Shown in pieces: positions 9,086 through 18,703 of a stretch of DNA of 64,000 nucleotides (the stretch's first letter is position 1; each line of letters begins with the position of its first letter). A program made the translations under genes and the position numbers. The notes beneath the pieces were generated by a model that ran no database searches, was not told the origin of the DNA, and saw only the letters and a list, made by a program, of their open reading frames with translations. The DNA lies in NCBI RefSeq assembly GCF_012769535.1, contig NZ_CP046565.1, positions 944,501-1,008,500 of the forward strand. The letters are read 5' to 3'. This stretch comes from Methylococcus geothermalis (GTDB lineage Bacteria > Pseudomonadota > Gammaproteobacteria > Methylococcales > Methylococcaceae).

Positions 9086-9715
9086 ATGTTGTTACGAATT
9101 CTTGGCGGGCTGGCGCTGGCCTTGATGCTATCGGCGGGAAGGGTCGCCACGGCCGACACCGGCACGGAAGCTGCGCGCATGGTGGTGGACAAATTGAACG
9201 GCGCGCTCATCGATGTGATGAAAAATGCAAAACAACTGGGTTATCAAGGACGTTACAAGAAACTTGACCCCGTGGTGCGAGAGGTTTTCCAGTTCGAAGC
9301 CGTGGCCCAGATCGCCTTGGGTTCGCACTGGAAGACGCTGAGCGACGAGCAGAAGCGGGAATTCGTGAAAAAGCTCACGGAACTGAGCATCGCCACCTAC
9401 GCCGCCCAGTTCAACAGCTATGGCGGCGAACAGTTCCAGTACGATTCGGATCAGGTGGTCAAACCCGACCGTGTGGTCGTCCGCTACAAAATGGTGATTC
9501 CCAAGGAGACTCCCGTGAAGTTCGATTACATGGTCAATCAGTTCGACGGGAAGTGGGAGATCATCAACATCGTCGTCGATGGCATCAGCGATTTGGCGCT
9601 GAAAAAGGCCCAGTACACCAGCGTCATCGACCGTGAAGGCTTCGATGTACTGATGACCAAGCTGACCCAGAAAATTACGGACTACGCCAACAACGACAAT
9701 AACTCCAAGAGCTGA
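9086..9715 (+). CDS. MlaC/HpnM-family periplasmic lipid-binding protein
   Basis: A 209-residue exported protein of the MlaC/Ttg2D (toluene tolerance) family, which carries phospholipid or hopanoid lipids across the periplasm. A signal peptide (LLRILGGLALALMLSAG) is followed by the family's helical core (YKKLDPVVREVFQFEAVAQIA) and the C-terminal sheet (FDYMVNQFDGKWEIINIVVDGIS). The start at 9086 is fixed by GTGAGGA five bases upstream and by the signal peptide; earlier in-frame ATGs lack this. Because the next genes are hopanoid genes including the transporter HpnN, it may be HpnM, the hopanoid-associated MlaC homologue. That is inference from neighbours. Confidence 0.88.
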   Translation: MLLRILGGLALALMLSAGRVATADTGTEAARMVVDKLNGALIDVMKNAKQLGYQGRYKKLDPVVREVFQFEAVAQIALGSHWKTLSDEQKREFVKKLTELSIATYAAQFNSYGGEQFQYDSDQVVKPDRVVVRYKMVIPKETPVKFDYMVNQFDGKWEIINIVVDGISDLALKKAQYTSVIDREGFDVLMTKLTQKITDYANNDNNSKS

Positions 9716-9740
9716 GGCCATTACGGAAAATGGGCAACAA

Positions 9741-9771
9741 AAAAGGCATCCCGCGGGATGCCTTTTTTTTT
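9741..9771. terminator. Bidirectional intrinsic terminator between the MlaC-like gene and copD
   Basis: The GC-rich palindrome GGCATCCCGCGGGATGCC is flanked by an A-run on the left and nine Ts on the right. It sits between the convergent MlaC-like and copD genes, so it can stop transcription from both sides. Confidence 0.9.
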
Positions 9772-9791
9772 GCGTCTGTCGAAACGGGCTT

Positions 9792-11468
9792 TCAGTACAG
9801 CGGTTCCCGATAGAACATCAGGAAGTTGCCGATGATGAACATGGCCAGGATCGACAGGAAGCCGGCGACGTGCCCTTCGTCGAACCCGCCTGCGGTCCTC
9901 GAAGAGGACGCGGGCGCCGCTGCCAGCCTCAGTTCCAGCCAGCGTCCACTGGCGACGACGACCGCCAGCAAACCCATCGCGGTGTGCGTCGACTGGATCA
10001 GATATTCGCTCTTGAGCTCGAACTCCGCGTGCGAGTGGGTCAGCAGCAGGATGCCGCCGAACGCGCTCAGCACCGGGAACATGTAGCGTAGCCGATCCGC
10101 ATCGGGCCGGGTCCGGGCGCGCAGTTCGAGGACCCCGAGCAGAAACGCCAGCAGTGTCGCGATGCGGTGCTGGAACACCTCGCCGTTGCCGAAAGTGCTC
10201 TCCCAAAAGCCGATGGGACCGAGCGGCCAGGTTTCCGCATCGCTGCGGAAGAACAGGAAGATGCTCAATCCGATGAAGCCCACCGGCCAATAGTGTGTCC
10301 AGCGGAAACGCCCCGTGTAGGACAGCATCGCCACCAGGCACATGCCGGTGAGAAAAATGCCGGAGATGTTGTGGTTGTAGTCCGACCACTCGGTGGCGGC
10401 GACCGACGGGACTTTGTCCACCACGGCGACTCGGCCCGCTTCCCCGGCCAGAAGCTGCTCGTGCGTCGGTGAGCTGATTTTCGGCAGGCGCGGCGCGAAC
10501 ATGTAGGCCACCTCGGAGACGGTCGCGGTGGTGTCCTTGATGTCCACCGATGGCGGCTGGGAAGACAGCGTCGCGGCGACGAACAGCACGCCCACCAGGA
10601 CGAAGGTCTCGGCCTCGATGAAATAGGGCACTTTGCCGGTCAGGTCGGCCGAGGCACCACGCAGCTTCCATTCCTTCCCCGCCTTGTGGTTGCGGTAGGC
10701 GAAATAGAGCGCGCCGCCCATCAGCGCAACCTTGGTCGCCACTAGGGCGCCGTAACCGGTGCCGAACAGCCCGTCCAGCGAGCCGATGTATTCGACGGCC
10801 AGAGGCAGGCCGGTGGAAAGCAGCAGCAGCACGGAGGCTGCGCCCAGCCAGCCGAAGCGCGTGATCGCCAGCGGCCAGAAGTGGTGCGCCGCCTGCTCCG
10901 ATCGCCGGGTATGCCACAGAAACAGAAGCTGGGCGACGCCGCCGAACCAGACCGCGGCGGCCAGCTGGTGGATTACCGTCATGACCATGAGTTGTTCGCG
11001 GTGCTCGAAACGCCCGACGCCATGGACCAGCCAGGCGCCGCTGATCACCAGCGGCACGGTCAGGACGGCCGCGGTGTTCCAGGCGGGGCGGTTGTGGGGC
11101 GCGGCGCTGAGCTGCACCGCCAGGTAGACGAACCCGCACGAGAGAACGAAGCGAAGCAGGCCGGCGATGAACTGCACCGTGCCCAGGTAGGCGCCGAGAG
11201 GGAAATCGCCGAGCGTCGCGGCGAGCAGCAGGCCCTTGATCAATAGCTTGGTGCCTTGCATGGCGGCCAGCGTGATCGCGCCGCCTTTCAGTATGCGGAC
11301 ACAGATGGCGACCACCGGTTCCGGCGCGCTGACGCCGGCCGAGGATCTGTCCCAAATCCGCAGAATCCAGGCCGCCCAGATCAGGCTGCCGACGATCAGC
11401 GCATAGCTGATGAGCATCAAGCCGCCGAGGAAATCATCGATGAAATTGGCCAGGCCTTGTAGGAACAT
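9792..11468 (-). CDS. copD: CopD-like copper import/resistance membrane protein
   Basis: A 558-residue polytopic protein with a dozen or more hydrophobic segments. The N-terminal half is CopD-like (FIDDFLGGLMLISYALIVGS, VIHQLAAAVWFGGVAQLLFL with the conserved His and Trp). The C-terminal half has additional membrane spans with His-rich loops (HYWPVGFIGL, LTHSHAEFELKSEYLIQSTH). CopD partners with periplasmic CopC in copper transfer across the inner membrane. Its start is 18 bases after copC, and it is the last gene of the hopanoid operon. It is longer than classic CopD (about 300 aa); the second half resembles the extended CopD proteins of other proteobacteria. Confidence 0.9.
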   Translation of the reverse strand: MFLQGLANFIDDFLGGLMLISYALIVGSLIWAAWILRIWDRSSAGVSAPEPVVAICVRILKGGAITLAAMQGTKLLIKGLLLAATLGDFPLGAYLGTVQFIAGLLRFVLSCGFVYLAVQLSAAPHNRPAWNTAAVLTVPLVISGAWLVHGVGRFEHREQLMVMTVIHQLAAAVWFGGVAQLLFLWHTRRSEQAAHHFWPLAITRFGWLGAASVLLLLSTGLPLAVEYIGSLDGLFGTGYGALVATKVALMGGALYFAYRNHKAGKEWKLRGASADLTGKVPYFIEAETFVLVGVLFVAATLSSQPPSVDIKDTTATVSEVAYMFAPRLPKISSPTHEQLLAGEAGRVAVVDKVPSVAATEWSDYNHNISGIFLTGMCLVAMLSYTGRFRWTHYWPVGFIGLSIFLFFRSDAETWPLGPIGFWESTFGNGEVFQHRIATLLAFLLGVLELRARTRPDADRLRYMFPVLSAFGGILLLTHSHAEFELKSEYLIQSTHTAMGLLAVVVASGRWLELRLAAAPASSSRTAGGFDEGHVAGFLSILAMFIIGNFLMFYREPLY

Positions 11469-11486
11469 GTGTTGTACGACCTCGAA

Positions 11487-11867
11487 CTAGGGGTTGTCGA
11501 CGCGGAACCGGATCACGTTTTCGGTGAAGTGGCCGTCTGCCGCGAACACCTTGTATTTCAGCGCATAATCGCCGGGTTCCAGCGGGGGGATATCGACCAG
11601 CATCTCGCCCGCCTTCTTGCCGTTGGCGATGTTGACCGGGTGGAACACGTCGCCCTTGCTGACCAGAAAGACCCGCGACAGGGCGAGTTCGACCCCGGAG
11701 TTGAAAAACAGCACCACCTTGGTCGGATGGTTGGCCTTCACCGGGTGGCTGGTCAGCGAGGATTCGGTGACGACGGCATGGCTCCAGGCCTTGGGAGTGA
11801 GCGCGAGCAGGCACAGGGCGACCGCCGGCATGAGCCGTCCGGATCGTTTGATGGTACGTGGGAACAT
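11487..11867 (-). CDS. copC: CopC-like periplasmic copper-binding protein
   Basis: A 126-residue protein with a cleavable signal peptide (AVALCLLALTPKAWS) and a mature N-terminus beginning HAVVTESS, where the first His is the classic Cu(II) ligand of CopC. The conserved distal site appears as AADGHFTEN. The rest is the immunoglobulin-like CopC fold (VVLFFNSGVELALS, LEPGDYALKYKV). It lies 27 bases after hpnO and 18 bases before copD, so copper acquisition appears to be co-transcribed with hopanoid tailoring genes. Confidence 0.93.
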   Translation of the reverse strand: MFPRTIKRSGRLMPAVALCLLALTPKAWSHAVVTESSLTSHPVKANHPTKVVLFFNSGVELALSRVFLVSKGDVFHPVNIANGKKAGEMLVDIPPLEPGDYALKYKVFAADGHFTENVIRFRVDNP

Positions 11868-11894
11868 GGCTACCTGGCGTGTGTAGGTGAAGGG

Positions 11895-13283
11895 TCAGCC
11901 GGCCTTGGCTTTCAGGGCGTGGCTGGTCAGGTTCTTGCCCAGGTCCCAGATGGCGCCGGGGACCTTGTGGCAATCGGCGATGACCGCATCCATGGCCTGG
12001 AGTATCCAGTCGGCGTCCTTCTGGCCGATCACCAGCGGTGGCAGGAACTTGACCACGTTCATGCCATGCCCCGCCACCTGGCTCAGAATGCGGTGAGTCT
12101 TGAACAGCGGAATGGTGATCATCTGGCTGAACAGCCCCTTGTTGGCGGTTTCCAGCAGGCTCCAGGCGGCCTTGAGCGAAAAGCTGCGGGGGGCGCCGAA
12201 CTCGACCGCGATCATCATGCCTTTGCCGCGCACCGCATGCAGCAGCTCGTAACGGTCGGCCATCGCCCTGATTCCGGAAGTGATCCGGTCGCCGATCCGC
12301 GCCGCATTTTCGACCAGGCCTTCCTCGTCGATGACGTCGAGAGTGGCGATGCCGGCCGCCATCGCCATGTTGTTCTTGGAAAACGTGGAGCCGTGCACCA
12401 CGGCGCGATCCATCCGGTTGAACACGGCTTCCATGATGGGCTTCTTCATGGCGACGGCGCCGACCGGGATGAACCCGCCGGAGAGCGCCTTGGCCATCAG
12501 GATCATGTCGGGTTCGACGCCCCAGTGTTCGATGGCCCAGAATTTCCCGGTGCGGCCGATGCCGGTCTGGATCTCGTCCGCGACGAATAGCGTGCCGTGC
12601 TTCCGGCACAAGCGGGCGGCCTCGGCCAGGTAGTCGTCGTCGGGCAGGTTGACGCCCTTGCCCTGGATCGGCTCGACGATGAAGGCGGCCACGTCGCCGT
12701 GGCGCAGGGCTGCTTCGAGGGCACCCAGGTCGTTGAACGGCACGGCGATGCAGGCCGGCAGCAATGGACCGAAGCCGTCGCGGAACACCTGTTCGCCGTT
12801 CAGCGACAGCGCGCCGAGGGTGAGGCCGTGGAAGCCGTGCTCGCAATACACGATTTTTTCCCGCTTGGTGGTGTAGCGGGCGAACTTGATGGCCGCTTCC
12901 ACCGCCTCGGCGCCGGAGTTGCAGTAGAACATCCGCGACAGATCGCCGGGGCAGCGCTGTAGGATCTTTTCCGACAGCAGGCCGCTCAGGAGCGATACGT
13001 CCATCTGGACCAGATCGGGAAGCTGGGCATCCAGCACGTCCTTGAGCGCCTCGACCACCTTGGGATGGTTGCGGCCCAGGGCGAACACGCCGAAGCCGCT
13101 GAGAAGGTCCAGGTACGCCTGGTCCTTGTCATCGTACAAGTAGGGGCCTTGTGCCCGGACGTACACCCGGTCGTACCCGATCGTCTTCAATACCCGGACC
13201 ATCTGGGTGTTGAGATGTTTCTCGTGCAGATCGAAATTTTCGCCTCTCCGATCCCTCAGCAGGTCGGCAATACGACTCGACAT
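11895..13283 (-). CDS. hpnO: Class III PLP aminotransferase, HpnO-type
   Basis: A 462-residue aminotransferase of the ornithine/acetylornithine class. HpnO converts the side-chain aldehyde of bacteriohopane to 35-aminobacteriohopanetriol, the parent of the amino-hopanoids characteristic of methanotrophs. Visible motifs are NSGAEAVEAAIKFAR, FVADEIQTGIGRTGKFWA and HGSTFSKNNMAMAAG, which contains the PLP Lys. The assignment to hopanoids rests on its place between hpnN and copC in the operon. The ATG at 13283 follows AGAGG; two TTG codons immediately precede it. Confidence 0.9.
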   Translation of the reverse strand: MSSRIADLLRDRRGENFDLHEKHLNTQMVRVLKTIGYDRVYVRAQGPYLYDDKDQAYLDLLSGFGVFALGRNHPKVVEALKDVLDAQLPDLVQMDVSLLSGLLSEKILQRCPGDLSRMFYCNSGAEAVEAAIKFARYTTKREKIVYCEHGFHGLTLGALSLNGEQVFRDGFGPLLPACIAVPFNDLGALEAALRHGDVAAFIVEPIQGKGVNLPDDDYLAEAARLCRKHGTLFVADEIQTGIGRTGKFWAIEHWGVEPDMILMAKALSGGFIPVGAVAMKKPIMEAVFNRMDRAVVHGSTFSKNNMAMAAGIATLDVIDEEGLVENAARIGDRITSGIRAMADRYELLHAVRGKGMMIAVEFGAPRSFSLKAAWSLLETANKGLFSQMITIPLFKTHRILSQVAGHGMNVVKFLPPLVIGQKDADWILQAMDAVIADCHKVPGAIWDLGKNLTSHALKAKAG

Positions 13284-13327
13284 CAACAACCTCTGGTTTC
13301 GTAAATGGTCAAATTTCGCATTCTACA

Positions 13328-15991
13328 CTAAGCCCGTCCGGCCTTGACCCGGCGGGCGGCGAAAGCGGGCAGTACCACCAGCGCGCACACCAGCGACAGC
13401 ATCAGGCCGATCGCCAGCAGTATGCCCATGGACGACATGCCGGGATGCGGGGTGAAGGCGAGGCTGGCGAAGCTGAACACGGTGGTCAGGGCGCCATAGA
13501 ACACGCCTTTGGCTTCGCTGGAATCCAGCAGGGCGTCATGCTGGGACTTCAGGTAATGCAGCCGGTGCGCCATGTGGATGCCGTTGTCGACGCCGAGGCC
13601 GAACAGGAGCGGCAGGGCGATGATGTTGGCGAAATTGAAGGGCACGTGGATGAGCACCGTCGCGGCTGCGGTGAACAGCGAGGCGAGCAGCAAGGGCAGC
13701 AGGACCAGCAGCGTATCCTTGATGTTTCTCAGGACCAGGAGCAGCAATAGGGTGATCGCGGCAAGCGCCGTGCCGAAAGCCTGCCCGAATGCGACGATCA
13801 CGGCGTTCATCGACTCCAGATAGGTCACCGGCAGGTCGGTGACGTCGGGGTCCACCGTCTGCGCCTCCCGGATGAATTCCCGCAGATTGTCCAGGTCGTT
13901 GAGGTCGTTTCTGGGGAATATCTGCAGCCGGTAAAGCCCGTTCTTGCTGATCCAGCGCTCACGGATGTCCGCCGGCAGGGAGTCCAGGGTGATCGGTCTC
14001 GCTTCGAGACCGGTGTTCAGATTGGCGATGGTTTTCCTCAGGCCGCCCAGAACGCTTTTTTCGAGCGCATCGAGGCGGGGTTGGGCCGCCTCAGGGGGCA
14101 GCGCCTGCAAATCCTCGAGGAGTTTTTCAAGGGTGCCGTCGAGTTCAACGATGTCGGGATCCGGGCTTTTTTCGAGCCGCTTGCGGAGCGCGACGTGCAG
14201 TTTTTCCAGCGTATGCAGAGTCGGCTTCGCCGCAGCGGCGGCGGGGAAATTCTGCAACTGAGGTCCGAGCACCAGGGCCAGATCGCCGATGGTGGCCAGT
14301 TTTTCCTCCTGCCGGTCGGGGACGAAATCGAAGATGCTGCGCACGCTGTCGACGGAGGCCAGCCTCTCGAACCTACGAATCCGGTCGTGCGCGTCCTCCT
14401 CGTTGGCCGCGAGCGAAGCCAACGTCATCGGCGAGGTGTCGCGGGATTTCAGCAGATACTTGAAAGTCTTGACCGACTCGGTGGTCGGGTCGCGCAGGTT
14501 GATCGGGTTGAAATCGATGACGATCCGGCTCAGCAGGGCGCCGGCCGCGATTCCCAGGATCAGGGTCAGTATCCGGATCGGTCCGGCATAGCGCATCGGC
14601 CAGTTGGAAAGCAGCGCCCGAGTCAGGGCGCGCGGTCGGTGCTGGGCGGCCCGGCGGGAGGGCTGGTAGGGCAGGATGTTCATGATCGCCGGCAGCACCG
14701 TGAAGGTAGTGGCCAGGGCGATGAACATGCTGGTGCCGGCGATGATGCCCAGTTCGGCAACGCCGGAATAGGCCGTCGGGATGAATGCGTAGAGGCCGAT
14801 GGCCGCGGTCAGCGTGCACAGGAGCAGCGCCGAGCCTGTCGACGCGAAGGTTTCGCGCAGGGCGGCCCGTTGCGGCATGCCCCGCAGGATGAGTTCCCGG
14901 TAACGCAGGCAGAAATGGGACGAATAAGCGTCCCCCATGCCGATGAACAGCACGGTGAAGGAGATCGAGATCAGGTTGAGCTGGCCGATCGCGAAGGTGG
15001 CGAAACCCATGGAAAACACCAGGCCCATGCCCAGCGTCAGGAAAGTGGCGAACATCAGCTTGAACGAACGGTAGGCCAGCCATAGCGTGAGGCAGACCAG
15101 CACCGCCGATGCCTCGCCGGCGAGGGTGACGCTCTCCTGTACCGTCAGCATTTCCTCGTGTTCCAGGACGACTTCGCCCGTCTTCCGCACCTGGACATCG
15201 GACAACGCATCGGTGCGAATCTCGTTGATGGCATCGTCGATGGTGGCTATGGCCCTTGCCGCCGGCATCAGCTCCTCGAAGAAGAGTTTCGGCCGGATGA
15301 CGATGAAACGCTTGGTGATGCCAAGACCGTCCTTCTCCCCCATGATCAGCTGTTGCCAGGACAGACGGTAGGGACGGTTGTCCACGGCGGCTTGAAACGC
15401 TTCATTGAGACGGCGGGTGAATGCGCCCAATTCCACGGGAAGGTCCGATTCCTTGGCATCCAGCGCCTGGACGTAGATGCCGAAGAAGCCGTCGAGGCTG
15501 TTGTCCTCGGCCAGCCTTCCGAAGAACGGCTGGGCGGCGGAAAGATCCTGGCTGACCTTTTCCAGGTCTTCCAGGCTCAGGTACAAGAGGCCGTTGCGGG
15601 CGAAGAAGTCGCCGCCGTCGGGCACATAGACCGACTCGATCGTCGCCGGTTGCCCGGCCAGCTTCTGCTGCAGCGCGTCGACGGCATCGGAAGCCTGTTC
15701 TGGCGTCCGGCCCTCGACCAACAGCACGATGGTGGAGACGTCCTGGGGGAATTCGGTTTCGAACCGGATCCTGTTTTTCTGGAACGGCAGTTCCGTCGAG
15801 ATCGTGTCCGCCGTGTTGGTGTTCACGGTCAGGTTTTTCATCGTGTATTGCAGCGTCAGGCCGCAGGCGGCGAGCGCGACGAACACGACCAGCCAGGGAT
15901 GGCTCAGAACCCTGGCTTCCCAGCCGTGCATCAGGCGGATGAGAAAACTTGCCCGGGCTTCCGGCGTGACGGTCTGTTTTCCTTTGGACAT
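13328..15991 (-). CDS. hpnN: Hopanoid transporter, RND/MMPL family
   Basis: An 887-residue MMPL/RND-type transporter with the expected two halves: one membrane helix, a large periplasmic domain, a five-to-six-helix bundle, then the same again (for example GMGLVFSMGFATFAIGQLNL and LLFGLGVDNGIHMAHR). HpnN moves hopanoids to the outer membrane in other bacteria. It follows hpnG by 8 bases and precedes hpnO by about 44 bases on the same strand. The MlaC-like gene beyond copD could be its periplasmic partner. Confidence 0.93.
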   Translation of the reverse strand: MSKGKQTVTPEARASFLIRLMHGWEARVLSHPWLVVFVALAACGLTLQYTMKNLTVNTNTADTISTELPFQKNRIRFETEFPQDVSTIVLLVEGRTPEQASDAVDALQQKLAGQPATIESVYVPDGGDFFARNGLLYLSLEDLEKVSQDLSAAQPFFGRLAEDNSLDGFFGIYVQALDAKESDLPVELGAFTRRLNEAFQAAVDNRPYRLSWQQLIMGEKDGLGITKRFIVIRPKLFFEELMPAARAIATIDDAINEIRTDALSDVQVRKTGEVVLEHEEMLTVQESVTLAGEASAVLVCLTLWLAYRSFKLMFATFLTLGMGLVFSMGFATFAIGQLNLISISFTVLFIGMGDAYSSHFCLRYRELILRGMPQRAALRETFASTGSALLLCTLTAAIGLYAFIPTAYSGVAELGIIAGTSMFIALATTFTVLPAIMNILPYQPSRRAAQHRPRALTRALLSNWPMRYAGPIRILTLILGIAAGALLSRIVIDFNPINLRDPTTESVKTFKYLLKSRDTSPMTLASLAANEEDAHDRIRRFERLASVDSVRSIFDFVPDRQEEKLATIGDLALVLGPQLQNFPAAAAAKPTLHTLEKLHVALRKRLEKSPDPDIVELDGTLEKLLEDLQALPPEAAQPRLDALEKSVLGGLRKTIANLNTGLEARPITLDSLPADIRERWISKNGLYRLQIFPRNDLNDLDNLREFIREAQTVDPDVTDLPVTYLESMNAVIVAFGQAFGTALAAITLLLLLVLRNIKDTLLVLLPLLLASLFTAAATVLIHVPFNFANIIALPLLFGLGVDNGIHMAHRLHYLKSQHDALLDSSEAKGVFYGALTTVFSFASLAFTPHPGMSSMGILLAIGLMLSLVCALVVLPAFAARRVKAGRA

Positions 15992-15999
15992 TGCTCAAG

Positions 16000-16710
16000 T
16001 CAGAATTTTCCGGGCGCGTGCAGATGGGGCCTCATCGCGCGCAGGGTTGCCGATGCCGCCCTGAAAGCCAGAGCCAGCCGAATCAAGTCGGGAATTTCCG
16101 AAGGCCGCCGGGCCAGATGGGCCATGAGCCGCGGAAGCCGGGTATTGCCGTGCGGGTCGAGCGCATCGAGCACGCTGCGGGGAATCGCCGTCGCGGCGTC
16201 GTCGGCGATGGCGCGGATCACCAGTACCGGCAGCTTCAGCGCCGTTGCGGTGCGGGCGATGGCGCCGCTTTCCATGTCGACGGCGTCGGCGCCGGTGGTG
16301 GCCGCCAGCGCCCGCTTGGCGTCGCGGCCGTGGATGACGCCGTCGCTTGCAGCCAGCCGTCCGGTGGACAATTTGCACGGGAGGGTTTCCGCGTACCGCA
16401 GCGCTCCTCGGTGCCAGTCGGGATGCGTAGGCAACACCGTGCCGTCGGCACACGCGATTTCGGTGGGCAGGACGAGATCGCCGGAAGCCAGATGTCCCCG
16501 CAGAGCGCCGGCACAACCCCAGCTGATCAGGGCGTTACAGCCTTCCGCCGCCAGCCGGTGCGCGGCCTTTTCCGCATTATCGGGCCCGCTGCCGGACAGG
16601 CAGAGGTGGAGGGTGTCACTGACGGCAACCGGTTCACCGCGGCGCGGCCGGCGCCGCGTCAGCGTTCGACATTCGGCCGGCAGGGCGACGACCAGACCGA
16701 TCCGAGTCAC
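16000..16710 (-). CDS. hpnG: Adenosylhopane nucleosidase/phosphorylase
   Basis: A 236-residue nucleoside phosphorylase-fold enzyme (opens TRIGLVVALPAECRTL; SGSGPDNAEKAAHRL; SWGCAGALRG; DAVDMESGAIARTA, with the family's MESG/A substrate motif). HpnG removes adenine from adenosylhopane, the product of HpnH, to give ribosylhopane. Its ATG overlaps the stop of the cyclase gene by 4 bases. Together with hpnH it gives the organism the C35 extended side chain. Confidence 0.93.
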   Translation of the reverse strand: MTRIGLVVALPAECRTLTRRRPRRGEPVAVSDTLHLCLSGSGPDNAEKAAHRLAAEGCNALISWGCAGALRGHLASGDLVLPTEIACADGTVLPTHPDWHRGALRYAETLPCKLSTGRLAASDGVIHGRDAKRALAATTGADAVDMESGAIARTATALKLPVLVIRAIADDAATAIPRSVLDALDPHGNTRLPRLMAHLARRPSEIPDLIRLALAFRAASATLRAMRPHLHAPGKF

Positions 16711-18671
16711 GCCCGGGCGTAGCGTTCGTTACGGTAACGAGCCAGCGCCCACAGCGGGAAGAATTTGTCGTAGCCGTGATATTTGAGATAGAACACCCGC
16801 GGGAAGCCCGGTGCGGTGAAGCATTCGTCGTTCCAGAAGCCGTCGGCCCGCTGCTGCCGGAGCAGATAGTCCACGCCGGCCTGGACTTCGGGCGATAGGG
16901 CCTCGCCCGCCGCGATCAGCGCGATCAGTGCGAAGCCGGTCTGGAATGCCGTACTGGTGTGGAAACTCCCCCGATACGAAGTATCGTGATAGCTGAAATT
17001 GTCCTCGCCCCAGCCGCCATCCTCGCGCTGGACGCTCTTGAGCCAAGCCACCGCGCGGCGCACGCTCGGATCGTCGTTCGGAATGCCGGCCGCCTCGTAG
17101 GCCAACAGCACGGACCACGTACCGTAGATGTAGTTGGTGCCCCAGCGGCCGAACCAGGAGCCGTCGGCTTCCTGTTCCCGGCGCAGGTAGGCGATCGTGC
17201 GGTCCAGCGCGGGACGCAGCTCCGGCTGCCGGTCGACCCGTTTGGCGAGGAACATGGCGCAGCGGGCGCTGACGTCGGCCGTCGGCGGGTCGAGCAGGGC
17301 GCCGTGGTCGGCGAAGGGAATGGAGTTGAGATAGTAGTAAGTGTTGTCGGCGTCGAAGGCGCCGAAGCCGCCGTTGCTGGACTGCATGCCGGCGATCCAG
17401 TTGGCCGCCAGGCGCAGGGTTTCGTCGAAGCGCGGATCACCGGAACCCTGCAGCGCATGGGCCACGACGGCGCTGTCGTCGACGTCCGGGTAGTAGTCGT
17501 TGCCGAACTGGAATGCCCAGCCGCCGCCTTCCAGGTTCGGCCGGTTCACCCGCCAGTCGCCGGGCGCATCCTTGTCGATCTGCTTCGAGGCCAGCCATTG
17601 CAGCCCCTTGTGCAGTGCCGCATCGAGCTGGAGATCGGCGGTATGGCGCGCCACTTCCTGCAAGGTCAGGGCGGTCAGGGCGGTATCCCAGATCGGCGAG
17701 ACGCAGGGCTGGCAGTAGGCGCTCTCGCCCTGGAACACGAGCAGCCGCTCGATGGACTCGCGGGCGATCCGGCGGCGCTCGTCGTCGGGCGGCACGCCGA
17801 GGAAATCCAGCGCCTCGTAGGCGTTGACCATGGCCGGGAAAATCGCGCCCAGTCCGTCGACGCCGTTGAGCCGCACCGTAAACCACTCGAAAGCCTTCTG
17901 GGTCGCCTTCTTGCGCACGGCGCTCGGGATCAGCGGCTCAAGCATTCGGCCAAAACGTTCCAGGCCGAGGATGGCCTTGCCGAGCGGCGTCCGGACATGG
18001 TCGAAATAATGGCGCTCCCGTTGCGGGTCTACCGTGAATAGTTCGCGGATTTGGGTCTTGGTCGGGTTGCGGGCGGTCACCTTGTGGCTGCACAGGATGA
18101 ACAGCGGCACCATGACCGTGCGCGACCAGTACGACACCTTGTCCAGGTGGAACGGAAACCATTTGGGCAGCAGCATGATTTCCACCGGGATGAAGGGGAT
18201 GCCGCGCCAGGGAATCTGTTCGAACATGGCGAGCATGATGCGCGTGAACACATTGGAGCGCGCAGCGCCACCCTGGGCGAGAATCCACTCCCTAGCCTTC
18301 GTCATGTGGGGGGCGTCGATCGGATCGCCGGCCAGCTTGAGGGCGTAGTAGACCTTGACGGTGCAGCTGATGTCGCCTGCGCCGCCCTGGAATAGCGGAT
18401 AGCTGCCGTCGGCGCTCTGGTGGGCGCGCAGATAGTTGGCGATTCGGGCTTGCAGCTTTTCGTCGATTTCATCCATGAAGTGCATCATCAGGATGTATTC
18501 GGCAGGGATGGTACAGTCGGCTTCCAGCTCGAATACCCAATAGCCTTCCTGGTGTTGCAGGCTCAGCAAATGATCTTTGGCCCGCCGGATCGCCGCATCG
18601 AGAGGAGACTCGACGTATGAGGCGGTCAGCGGCGGTTCGAGGTTCGATATGACGGTCGCTTCTCTCAACAT
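16707..18671 (-). CDS. shc: Squalene-hopene cyclase
   Basis: A 654-residue monotopic membrane enzyme that cyclises squalene to hopene/hopanol. Several QW repeats are visible (DGSYPLFQGGAGD, NGGFGAFD, DGSWFGRWG, DGGWGEDNFSYHD, DGFWNDECF). The catalytic acid motif is DVDDSA at residues 396-401, where most bacterial enzymes have DXDDTA. The N-terminal region (HLLSLQHQEGYWVFELEAD) is typical. AGGAAAC precedes the ATG. It lies 32 bases after the squalene synthase gene and overlaps hpnG by 4 bases. Confidence 0.97.
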   Translation of the reverse strand: MLREATVISNLEPPLTASYVESPLDAAIRRAKDHLLSLQHQEGYWVFELEADCTIPAEYILMMHFMDEIDEKLQARIANYLRAHQSADGSYPLFQGGAGDISCTVKVYYALKLAGDPIDAPHMTKAREWILAQGGAARSNVFTRIMLAMFEQIPWRGIPFIPVEIMLLPKWFPFHLDKVSYWSRTVMVPLFILCSHKVTARNPTKTQIRELFTVDPQRERHYFDHVRTPLGKAILGLERFGRMLEPLIPSAVRKKATQKAFEWFTVRLNGVDGLGAIFPAMVNAYEALDFLGVPPDDERRRIARESIERLLVFQGESAYCQPCVSPIWDTALTALTLQEVARHTADLQLDAALHKGLQWLASKQIDKDAPGDWRVNRPNLEGGGWAFQFGNDYYPDVDDSAVVAHALQGSGDPRFDETLRLAANWIAGMQSSNGGFGAFDADNTYYYLNSIPFADHGALLDPPTADVSARCAMFLAKRVDRQPELRPALDRTIAYLRREQEADGSWFGRWGTNYIYGTWSVLLAYEAAGIPNDDPSVRRAVAWLKSVQREDGGWGEDNFSYHDTSYRGSFHTSTAFQTGFALIALIAAGEALSPEVQAGVDYLLRQQRADGFWNDECFTAPGFPRVFYLKYHGYDKFFPLWALARYRNERYARA

Positions 18672-18703
18672 GGGCGATGTTTCCTGGAGGTTCGGGGCGT
18701 GTT

